In this document: piece by piece, positions 50,001 to 61,628 of the stretch
Layout: every line of letters begins with the position of its first letter
Position numbering within the stretch: position 1 is the stretch's first letter
Assembly (NCBI GenBank): GCA_025594325.1
Contig: JANHCV010000017.1
Span: 248,001-312,000 of the forward strand
From: Blastocladiella emersonii ATCC 22665
Lineage: Eukaryota; Blastocladiomycota; Blastocladiomycetes; Blastocladiales; Blastocladiaceae
DNA length: 64,000 nucleotides
Direction of reading: 5' to 3'
Program-made: the position numbers and the translations under genes
The notes under the pieces: generated by a model
The model's database searches: none
Told to the model about the DNA's origin: nothing
The model's input: the letters and a program-made list of their open reading frames with translations, nothing else

Positions 50001-50164
50001 GTGTCGCTGCGTGCGCCTTGGCGGGTGGTGTTGGTGGGTGGGTGGTCTTGGTGGGTGCTGTGGTGGTAGTGGAGCTAGAGTGGTGCCGTGGGGCTCTTGG
50101 GGTCCCCTTTCCTTCCTGTCTGGCCTAGGTGGGTCGGCGGACGCAGCGCGCATGCGGGCAAGGT
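47096..50164. repeat. Macrosatellite unit 17 (3,069 bp)
   Basis: Standard. Heptamers 49020-49117 (14); 8/9-bp array 49596-49672. Confidence 0.96.
47232..48566. repeat. 138-bp array of unit 17 (M1-M10, standard)
   Basis: Ten anchors, standard order. Confidence 0.95.
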
Positions 50165-52405
50165 AACAACATTGCTCACGCAATGGATCATGTATTTTAT
50201 GGCAAGTAGTCTGCGAAGCAGAGACGGGGATGTCCGGCCCAATCGGACCCTCCACGGATCACAATATGCACGCAATGAATTGACTGATGATAGGGATGTA
50301 CCAAACCAGCCACGCGGACAATTGTCACGGTACTCAATCGAGACCACATTCAAGTCTTTGCTCTCCCGCATGTCAAGCTGGTTGAAGGCCCATTAATCAC
50401 AGTATCGACCCAACAAGATATTTGACCATGGAAACATAGTAAACCAGCCACGCGGATAATTGTCATGGTACTCAATCAAAACCATATTCAAGTCTTTGCT
50501 TTCCCGCACGTCCAGCTGGTTGAAGGCCCATAAATCACAGTATCGAACCAACGAAATATCTGACCATGGAAATATAGTAAAGCAGCCACGCAGATAATTG
50601 TCATGGTACTTAATCAAAACCATATTCATATTTTTGCTTCCCCGCATGTCAAGCTGGTTGAAGGCCCATAAATCACAGTATCGAACGAACAAGATATCTT
50701 ACCATGGAAATATAGTTAACCAGCCACGCAAATGATTGTCATGCCACTTAATCAAAACCATACTCAAATGGTCGATTACCCTCACGTCCAAGCGGCCAAG
50801 GACCCAAACCGCCAGATACCCAAATCTACGACCACGTTGCGCACACTCCACTAGCCAACTCTTCGATCCCCTAATTATGGAGCCCGTCGTCAAAGTCCAC
50901 GGTCCAATCAACGAGGTAAACAGCGAACTTGTCAAACTGCCAACCTGCCAACCAAACACCCACGCCGCTTCTCAAGCCACGGTGGGCCCGCGCATTTGCG
51001 TTGCCGTCCCAGCCAACGAAGGAATGACTGATGAGCCCTGGTAGCCTGCTAGACTGACAGCCTGACAGCGCCCGCTCAGTTGCTATTATCTATCTCGTAG
51101 GTAGTCTGGGAGGAGTTCGTTAGTCGATACGCGACCAGTCTCCTCCTGGCTGCCCGCTCTGCTGCCATCTCCAAGGCCCGCATGAAGATGGGCCAGGGAG
51201 GTTTACGAGCATTTCCTATCTCTCCTCTCTCCGTGTGAAACCATTCACCCGCGGACGGATGCGCACCACGCACCGTGCACCGCGCACCGCGCACCGCGCA
51301 CCGCGCACCGTGCACCGCGCACCGCGCACCGCGCACAGCGCACCGCGGACAGCGCCCGATGCACCACACGCTGCGCACACGGCGCCAACGGCCACGCTGG
51401 TGTCACGCACACACACTCGCATGAACGGCAAGCAGGCAAGGCTTCCTCAACTCAACCATGATCCATCGTCCATGTCTGCTCGCTCCAACGGGTGCGCCTG
51501 CCTACCCTCCCAGTGCCATCGATTGATTGATTCATGTCCAGTGCTGCCCATGCTTTCATGGCCGCGGGGTCCGTCAGAACGCCTTGCAATGCGTGCGCCT
51601 GCATGCACCTGCACTGCAGAGCGCTGCAGAGGGCTGCACAGCGCTGCGGAGGGCTGCAGAGGGCTAAGGCGGCAGGGCTTCTCCTCCTGCAGGGGACAGT
51701 ACCAAGGCCAAGGAGTGCTAGTGACTACTAACGGAATGGTGATTGGCCCCCTTCACACGCTCCTGGCAGGACTGCGTGTGGGCGTGCGGGCGTTTGTGCG
51801 TGCGTGCCTTGATTCGTCCACCATCATACGCGCAAAGTGACCAAGTGACCAAGTGACCAAGTGACCAAGGTGACCAAGGTGACCAAGGTGACCAAGGTGA
51901 CCAAGGTGACCAAGTGACACACAAGCACCAAGCTAGGGTGGCCGGGCGGCCATGGAACGTACTGCATGGGAACCATTACCGTGGACTGGCCGCGGCCATT
52001 TATCGCAGCACAGCCCTGCCTGGCTCAGGACGCGGCGGGCGTGGGAGGCAGGCAGGGTAGATCGGTAGCAGCAGCAGGACCTGGCTAGCTGGCTGTCAAA
52101 CAACACAAGTGAAGGGGTGCGTGAGGGAGGGTGTGTTGAATGAATGGATGGGTGGATGCAGGCAGAGAGAGACCTTCATACGTGTCGTGGGTGATGAGGA
52201 TTGGTTGGCCACCATCCACCAACGCCATGGCATGGCTGCGGGTGTCGCTGCGTGCGCCTTGGCGGGTGGTGTTGGTGGGTGGGTGGTCTTGGTGGGTGCT
52301 GTGGTGGTAGTGGAGCTAGAGTGGTGCCGTGGGGCTCTTGGGGTCCCCTTTCCTTCCTGTCTGGCCTAGGTGGGTCGGCGGACGCAGCGCGCATGCGGGC
52401 AAGGT
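50165..52405. repeat. Macrosatellite unit 18 (2,241 bp), shortest complete unit
   Basis: 828 bp, exactly six monomers, shorter than standard. Heptamers 51261-51358 (14); 8/9-bp array 51837-51913, both standard. Confidence 0.96.
50301..50807. repeat. 138-bp array of unit 18 (four anchors)
   Basis: Order M3, M7/M8 hybrid, M9, M10. The leader-to-M3 junction is that of units 9, 10, 12 and 13. The hybrid starts as M7 (CGCACGTCC) and ends as M8 (ACCAACGAAATATC). M3 has a private C (TTGTCACGG for TTGTCATGG). Confidence 0.92.
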
Positions 52406-55400
52406 AACAACATTGCTCACGCAATGGATCATGTATTTTATGGCAAGTAGTCTGCGAAGCAGAGACGGGGATGTCCGGCCCAATCGGACCCTCCACGGAT
52501 CACAATATGCACGCAATGAATTGACTGATGATAGGGATGTACCAAACCAGCCACGTAGACAATTGTCGTGGTTGTCGAACAAAACCATATTCAAATCTTT
52601 GGCAACGCGCCTGTCCAGCTAGCCAGGGACCCATGAATCACAGTATCGACCCAACAAGATATTAGACCATGGTAATATAGTAAACCAACCTCGTACATAA
52701 TTGTCATGGTACTCAAACAAAACCATATTCAAGTCTTTGCTTTCCCGCATATCCAGCTGGCCAGGGACCCATAAATCACAGTATCGAACGAACAAGATAT
52801 CTTACCATGGAAATATAGTTAACCAGCCACGCGGACAATTGTCATGGTACTCAATCGAGACCACATTCAAGTCTTTGCTCTCCCGCATGTCAAGCTGGTT
52901 GAAGGCCCATTAATCACAGTATCGACCCAACAAGATATTTGACCATGGAAACATAGTAAACCAGCCACGCGGATAATTGTCATGGTACTCAATCAAAACC
53001 ATATTCATATTTTTGCTTCCCCGTATGTCAAGCTGGTTGAAGACCCATAACTCACAGTATCGACCCAACAAGATATTTGACCATGGAAACATAGTAAACC
53101 AGCCACGCGGATAATTGTCATGGTACTCAATCAAAACCATATTCATATTTTTGCTTCCCCGCATGTCAAGCTGGTTGAAGACCCATAAATCACAGTATCG
53201 AACCAACAAAATATCTGACCATGGAAATATAGTTAACCAGCCACGCGGACAATTGTCATGGTACTCAATCGAAACCACATTCAAGTCTTTGCTCTCCCGC
53301 ATGTCAAGCTGGTTGAAGGCCCATTAATCACAGTATCGACCCAACAAGATATTTGACCATGGAAACATAGTAAACCAGCCACGCGGATAATTGTCATGGT
53401 ACTCAATCAAAACCATATTCAAGTCTTTGCTTTCCCGCACGTCCAGCTGGTTGAAGGCCCATAAATCACAGTATCGACCCAACAAAGTATCTGACAACCG
53501 AAATATAGCAGACAATCCACGCAGACAATTGTCATGCCACCTAATCAAAACCATATTCAAGTCTTTGCTTTCCCACATGTCAAGCTGGTTGAAGGCCCAT
53601 AAATCACAGTATCGAACCAACGAAATATCTGACCATGGAAATATAGTAAAGCAGCCACGCAGATAATTGTCATGGTACTTAATCAAAACCATATTCATAT
53701 TTTTGCTTCCCCGCATGTCAAGCTGGTTGAAGGCCCATAAATCACAGTATCGAACGAACAAGATATCTTACCATGGAAATATAGTTAACCAGCCACGCAA
53801 ATGATTGTCATGCCACTTAATCAAAACCATACTCAAATGGTCGATTACCCTCACGTCCAAGCGGCCAAGGACCCAAACCGCCAGATACCCAAATCTACGA
53901 CCACGTTGCGCACACTCCACTAGCCAACTCTTCGATCCCCTAATTATGGAGCCCGTCGTCAAAGTCCACGGTCCAATCAACGAGGTAAACAGCGAACTTG
54001 TCAAACTGCCAACCTGCCAACCAAACACCCACGCCGCTTCTCAAGCCACGGTGGGCCCGCGCATTTGCGTTGCCGTCCCAGCCAACGAAGGAATGACTGA
54101 TGAGCCCTGGTAGCCTGCTAGACTGACAGCCTGACAGCGCCCGCTCAGTTGCTATTATCTATCTCGTAGGTAGTCTGGGAGGAGTTCGTTAGTCGATACG
54201 CGACCAGTCTCCTCCTGGCTGCCCGCTCTGCTGCCATCTCCAAGGCCCGCATGAAGATGGGCCAGGGAGGTTTACGAGCATTTCCTATCTCTCCTCTCTC
54301 CGTGTGAAACCATTCACCCGCGGACGGATGCGCACCACGCACCGTGCACCGCGCACCGCGCACCGCGCACCGCGCACCGTGCACCGCGCACCGCGCACCG
54401 CGCACAGCGCACCGCGGACAGCGCCCGATGCACCACACGCTGCGCACACGGCGCCAACGGCCACGCTGGTGTCACGCACACACACTCGCATGAACGGCAA
54501 GCAGGCAAGGCTTCCTCAACTCAACCATGATCCATCGTCCATGTCTGCTCGCTCCAACGGGTGCGCCTGCCTACCCTCCCAGTGCCATCGATTGATTGAT
54601 TCATGTCCAGTGCTGCCCATGCTTTCATGGCCGCGGGGTCCGTCAGAACGCCTTGCAATGCGTGCGCCTGCATGCACCTGCACTGCAGAGCGCTGCAGAG
54701 GGCTGCACAGCGCTGCGGAGGGCTGCAGAGGGCTAAGGCGGCAGGGCTTCTCCTCCTGCAGGGGACAGTACCAAGGCCAAGGAGTGCTAGTGACTACTAA
54801 CGGAATGGTGATTGGCCCCCTTCACACGCTCCTGGCAGGACTGCGTGTGGGCGTGCGGGCGTTTGTGCGTGCGTGCCTTGATTCGTCCACCATCATACGC
54901 GCAAAGTGACCAAGTGACCAAGTGACCAAGTGACCAAGGTGACCAAGGTGACCAAGGTGACCAAGGTGACCAAGGTGACCAAGTGACACACAAGCACCAA
55001 GCTAGGGTGGCCGGGCGGCCATGGAACGTACTGCATGGGAACCATTACCGTGGACTGGCCGCGGCCATTTATCGCAGCACAGCCCTGCCTGGCTCAGGAC
55101 GCGGCGGGCGTGGGAGGCAGGCAGGGTAGATCGGTAGCAGCAGCAGGACCTGGCTAGCTGGCTGTCAAACAACACAAGTGAAGGGGTGCGTGAGGGAGGG
55201 TGTGTTGAATGAATGGATGGGTGGATGCAGGCAGAGAGAGACCTTCATACGTGTCGTGGGTGATGAGGATTGGTTGGCCACCATCCACCAACGCCATGGC
55301 ATGGCTGCGGGTGTCGCTGCGTGCGCCTTGGCGGGTGGTGTTGGTGGGTGGGTGGTCTTGGTGGGTGCTGTGGTGGTAGTGGAGCTAGAGTGGTGCCGTG

Positions 55401-55474
55401 GGGCTCTTGGGGTCCCCTTTCCTTCCTGTCTGGCCTAGGTGGGTCGGCGGACGCAGCGCGCATGCGGGCAAGGT
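52406..55474. repeat. Macrosatellite unit 19 (3,069 bp)
   Basis: Standard. Heptamers 54330-54427 (14); 8/9-bp array 54906-54982. Confidence 0.96.
52542..53876. repeat. 138-bp array of unit 19 (M1-M10, standard)
   Basis: Ten anchors, standard order. Confidence 0.95.
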
Positions 55475-58400
55475 AACAACATTGCTCACGCAATGGATCA
55501 TGTATTTTATGGCAAGTAGTCTGCGAAGCAGAGACGGGGATGTCCGGCCCAATCGGACCCTCCACGGATCACAATATGCACGCAATGAATTGACTGATGA
55601 TAGGGATGTACCAAACCAGCCACGTAGACAATTGTCGTGGTTGTCGAACAAAACCATATTCAAATCTTTGGCAACGCGCCTGTCCAGCTAGCCAGGGACC
55701 CATGAATCACAGTATCGACCCAACAAGATATTAGACCATGGTAATATAGTAAACCAACCTCGTACATAATTGTCATGGTACTCAAACAAAACCATATTCA
55801 AGTCTTTGCTTTCCCGCATATCCAGCTGGCCAGGGACCCATAAATCACAGTATCGAACGAACAAGATATCTTACCATGGAAATATAGTTAACCAGCCACG
55901 CGGACAATTGTCATGGTACTCAATCGAGACCACATTCAAGTCTTTGCTCTCCCGCATGTCAAGCTGGTTGAAGGCCCATTAATCACAGTATCGACCCAAC
56001 AAGATATTTGACCATGGAAACATAGTAAACCAGCCACGCGGATAATTGTCATGGTACTCAATCAAAACCATATTCATATTTTTGCTTCCCCGTATGTCAA
56101 GCTGGTTGAAGACCCATAACTCACAGTATCGACCCAACAAGATATTTGACCATGGAAACATAGTAAACCAGCCACGCGGATAATTGTCATGGTACTCAAT
56201 CAAAACCATATTCATATTTTTGCTTCCCCGCATGTCAAGCTGGTTGAAGACCCATAAATCACAGTATCGAACCAACAAAATATCTGACCATGGAAATATA
56301 GTTAACCAGCCACGCGGACAATTGTCATGGTACTCAATCGAAACCACATTCAAGTCTTTGCTCTCCCGCATGTCAAGCTGGTTGAAGGCCCATTAATCAC
56401 AGTATCGACCCAACAAGATATTTGACCATGGAAACATAGTAAACCAGCCACGCGGATAATTGTCATGGTACTCAATCAAAACCATATTCAAGTCTTTGCT
56501 TTCCCGCACGTCCAGCTGGTTGAAGGCCCATAAATCACAGTATCGACCCAACAAAGTATCTGACAACCGAAATATAGCAGACAATCCACGCAGACAATTG
56601 TCATGCCACCTAATCAAAACCATATTCAAGTCTTTGCTTTCCCACATGTCAAGCTGGTTGAAGGCCCATAAATCACAGTATCGAACCAACGAAATATCTG
56701 ACCATGGAAATATAGTAAAGCAGCCACGCAGATAATTGTCATGGTACTTAATCAAAACCATATTCATATTTTTGCTTCCCCGCATGTCAAGCTGGTTGAA
56801 GGCCCATAAATCACAGTATCGAACGAACAAGATATCTTACCATGGAAATATAGTTAACCAGCCACGCAAATGATTGTCATGCCACTTAATCAAAACCATA
56901 CTCAAATGGTCGATTACCCTCACGTCCAAGCGGCCAAGGACCCAAACCGCCAGATACCCAAATCTACGACCACGTTGCGCACACTCCACTAGCCAACTCT
57001 TCGATCCCCTAATTATGGAGCCCGTCGTCAAAGTCCACGGTCCAATCAACGAGGTAAACAGCGAACTTGTCAAACTGCCAACCTGCCAACCAAACACCCA
57101 CGCCGCTTCTCAAGCCACGGTGGGCCCGCGCATTTGCGTTGCCGTCCCAGCCAACGAAGGAATGACTGATGAGCCCTGGTAGCCTGCTAGACTGACAGCC
57201 TGACAGCGCCCGCTCAGTTGCTATTATCTATCTCGTAGGTAGTCTGGGAGGAGTTCGTTAGTCGATACGCGACCAGTCTCCTCCTGGCTGCCCGCTCTGC
57301 TGCCATCTCCAAGGCCCGCATGAAGATGGGCCAGGGAGGTTTACGAGCATTTCCTATCTCTCCTCTCTCCGTGTGAAACCATTCACCCGCGGACGGATGC
57401 GCACCACGCACCGTGCACCGCGCACCGCGCACCGCGCACCGCGCACCGTGCACCGCGCACCGCGCACCGCGCACAGCGCACCGCGGACAGCGCCCGATGC
57501 ACCACACGCTGCGCACACGGCGCCAACGGCCACGCTGGTGTCACGCACACACACTCGCATGAACGGCAAGCAGGCAAGGCTTCCTCAACTCAACCATGAT
57601 CCATCGTCCATGTCTGCTCGCTCCAACGGGTGCGCCTGCCTACCCTCCCAGTGCCATCGATTGATTGATTCATGTCCAGTGCTGCCCATGCTTTCATGGC
57701 CGCGGGGTCCGTCAGAACGCCTTGCAATGCGTGCGCCTGCATGCACCTGCACTGCAGAGCGCTGCAGAGGGCTGCACAGCGCTGCGGAGGGCTGCAGAGG
57801 GCTAAGGCGGCAGGGCTTCTCCTCCTGCAGGGGACAGTACCAAGGCCAAGGAGTGCTAGTGACTACTAACGGAATGGTGATTGGCCCCCTTCACACGCTC
57901 CTGGCAGGACTGCGTGTGGGCGTGCGGGCGTTTGTGCGTGCGTGCCTTGATTCGTCCACCATCATACGCGCAAAGTGACCAAGTGACCAAGTGACCAAGT
58001 GACCAAGGTGACCAAGGTGACCAAGGTGACCAAGGTGACCAAGGTGACCAAGTGACACACAAGCACCAAGCTAGGGTGGCCGGGCGGCCATGGAACGTAC
58101 TGCATGGGAACCATTACCGTGGACTGGCCGCGGCCATTTATCGCAGCACAGCCCTGCCTGGCTCAGGACGCGGCGGGCGTGGGAGGCAGGCAGGGTAGAT
58201 CGGTAGCAGCAGCAGGACCTGGCTAGCTGGCTGTCAAACAACACAAGTGAAGGGGTGCGTGAGGGAGGGTGTGTTGAATGAATGGATGGGTGGATGCAGG
58301 CAGAGAGAGACCTTCATACGTGTCGTGGGTGATGAGGATTGGTTGGCCACCATCCACCAACGCCATGGCATGGCTGCGGGTGTCGCTGCGTGCGCCTTGG

Positions 58401-58543
58401 CGGGTGGTGTTGGTGGGTGGGTGGTCTTGGTGGGTGCTGTGGTGGTAGTGGAGCTAGAGTGGTGCCGTGGGGCTCTTGGGGTCCCCTTTCCTTCCTGTCT
58501 GGCCTAGGTGGGTCGGCGGACGCAGCGCGCATGCGGGCAAGGT
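55475..58543. repeat. Macrosatellite unit 20 (3,069 bp)
   Basis: Standard. Heptamers 57399-57496 (14); 8/9-bp array 57975-58051. Confidence 0.96.
55611..56945. repeat. 138-bp array of unit 20 (M1-M10, standard)
   Basis: Ten anchors, standard order. Confidence 0.95.
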
Positions 58544-61500
58544 AACAACATTGCTCACGCAATGGATCATGTATTTTATGGCAAGTAGTCTGCGAAGCAG
58601 AGACGGGGATGTCCGGCCCAATCGGACCCTCCACGGATCACAATATGCACGCAATGAATTGACTGATGATAGGGATGTACCAAACCAGCCACGTAGACAA
58701 TTGTCGTGGTTGTCGAACAAAACCATATTCAAATCTTTGGCAACGCGCCTGTCCAGCTAGCCAGGGACCCATGAATCACAGTATCGACCCAACAAGATAT
58801 TAGACCATGGTAATATAGTAAACCAACCTCGTACATAATTGTCATGGTACTCAAACAAAACCATATTCAAGTCTTTGCTTTCCCGCATATCCAGCTGGCC
58901 AGGGACCCATAAATCACAGTATCGAACGAACAAGATATCTTACCATGGAAATATAGTTAACCAGCCACGCGGACAATTGTCATGGTACTCAATCGAGACC
59001 ACATTCAAGTCTTTGCTCTCCCGCATGTCAAGCTGGTTGAAGGCCCATTAATCACAGTATCGACCCAACAAGATATTTGACCATGGAAACATAGTAAACC
59101 AGCCACGCGGATAATTGTCATGGTACTCAATCAAAACCATATTCATATTTTTGCTTCCCCGTATGTCAAGCTGGTTGAAGACCCATAACTCACAGTATCG
59201 ACCCAACAAGATATTTGACCATGGAAACATAGTAAACCAGCCACGCGGATAATTGTCATGGTACTCAATCAAAACCATATTCATATTTTTGCTTCCCCGC
59301 ATGTCAAGCTGGTTGAAGACCCATAAATCACAGTATCGAACCAACAAAATATCTGACCATGGAAATATAGTTAACCAGCCACGCGGACAATTGTCATGGT
59401 ACTCAATCGAAACCACATTCAAGTCTTTGCTCTCCCGCATGTCAAGCTGGTTGAAGGCCCATTAATCACAGTATCGACCCAACAAGATATTTGACCATGG
59501 AAACATAGTAAACCAGCCACGCGGATAATTGTCATGGTACTCAATCAAAACCATATTCAAGTCTTTGCTTTCCCGCACGTCCAGCTGGTTGAAGGCCCAT
59601 AAATCACAGTATCGACCCAACAAAGTATCTGACAACCGAAATATAGCAGACAATCCACGCAGACAATTGTCATGCCACCTAATCAAAACCATATTCAAGT
59701 CTTTGCTTTCCCACATGTCAAGCTGGTTGAAGGCCCATAAATCACAGTATCGAACCAACGAAATATCTGACCATGGAAATATAGTAAAGCAGCCACGCAG
59801 ATAATTGTCATGGTACTTAATCAAAACCATATTCATATTTTTGCTTCCCCGCATGTCAAGCTGGTTGAAGGCCCATAAATCACAGTATCGAACGAACAAG
59901 ATATCTTACCATGGAAATATAGTTAACCAGCCACGCAAATGATTGTCATGCCACTTAATCAAAACCATACTCAAATGGTCGATTACCCTCACGTCCAAGC
60001 GGCCAAGGACCCAAACCGCCAGATACCCAAATCTACGACCACGTTGCGCACACTCCACTAGCCAACTCTTCGATCCCCTAATTATGGAGCCCGTCGTCAA
60101 AGTCCACGGTCCAATCAACGAGGTAAACAGCGAACTTGTCAAACTGCCAACCTGCCAACCAAACACCCACGCCGCTTCTCAAGCCACGGTGGGCCCGCGC
60201 ATTTGCGTTGCCGTCCCAGCCAACGAAGGAATGACTGATGAGCCCTGGTAGCCTGCTAGACTGACAGCCTGACAGCGCCCGCTCAGTTGCTATTATCTAT
60301 CTCGTAGGTAGTCTGGGAGGAGTTCGTTAGTCGATACGCGACCAGTCTCCTCCTGGCTGCCCGCTCTGCTGCCATCTCCAAGGCCCGCATGAAGATGGGC
60401 CAGGGAGGTTTACGAGCATTTCCTATCTCTCCTCTCTCCGTGTGAAACCATTCACCCGCGGACGGATGCGCACCACGCACCGTGCACCGCGCACCGCGCA
60501 CCGCGCACCGCGCACCGTGCACCGCGCACCGCGCACCGCGCACAGCGCACCGCGGACAGCGCCCGATGCACCACACGCTGCGCACACGGCGCCAACGGCC
60601 ACGCTGGTGTCACGCACACACACTCGCATGAACGGCAAGCAGGCAAGGCTTCCTCAACTCAACCATGATCCATCGTCCATGTCTGCTCGCTCCAACGGGT
60701 GCGCCTGCCTACCCTCCCAGTGCCATCGATTGATTGATTCATGTCCAGTGCTGCCCATGCTTTCATGGCCGCGGGGTCCGTCAGAACGCCTTGCAATGCG
60801 TGCGCCTGCATGCACCTGCACTGCAGAGCGCTGCAGAGGGCTGCACAGCGCTGCGGAGGGCTGCAGAGGGCTAAGGCGGCAGGGCTTCTCCTCCTGCAGG
60901 GGACAGTACCAAGGCCAAGGAGTGCTAGTGACTACTAACGGAATGGTGATTGGCCCCCTTCACACGCTCCTGGCAGGACTGCGTGTGGGCGTGCGGGCGT
61001 TTGTGCGTGCGTGCCTTGATTCGTCCACCATCATACGCGCAAAGTGACCAAGTGACCAAGTGACCAAGTGACCAAGTGACCAAGTGACCAAGGTGACCAA
61101 GGTGACCAAGGTGACCAAGGTGACCAAGGTGACCAAGTGACACACAAGCACCAAGCTAGGGTGGCCGGGCGGCCATGGAACGTACTGCATGGGAACCATT
61201 ACCGTGGACTGGCCGCGGCCATTTATCGCAGCACAGCCCTGCCTGGCTCAGGACGCGGCGGGCGTGGGAGGCAGGCAGGGTAGATCGGTAGCAGCAGCAG
61301 GACCTGGCTAGCTGGCTGTCAAACAACACAAGTGAAGGGGTGCGTGAGGGAGGGTGTGTTGAATGAATGGATGGGTGGATGCAGGCAGAGAGAGACCTTC
61401 ATACGTGTCGTGGGTGATGAGGATTGGTTGGCCACCATCCACCAACGCCATGGCATGGCTGCGGGTGTCGCTGCGTGCGCCTTGGCGGGTGGTGTTGGTG

Positions 61501-61628
61501 GGTGGGTGGTCTTGGTGGGTGCTGTGGTGGTAGTGGAGCTAGAGTGGTGCCGTGGGGCTCTTGGGGTCCCCTTTCCTTCCTGTCTGGCCTAGGTGGGTCG
61601 GCGGACGCAGCGCGCATGCGGGCAAGGT
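58544..61628. repeat. Macrosatellite unit 21 (3,085 bp), longest unit
   Basis: Heptamers 60468-60565 (14). The 8/9-bp array at 61044-61136 has five 8-mers, five 9-mers and one 8-mer, two 8-mers above standard and equal to units 1 and 6, but without their heptamer loss or rare bases. Confidence 0.96.
58680..60014. repeat. 138-bp array of unit 21 (M1-M10, standard)
   Basis: Ten anchors, standard order. Confidence 0.95.
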
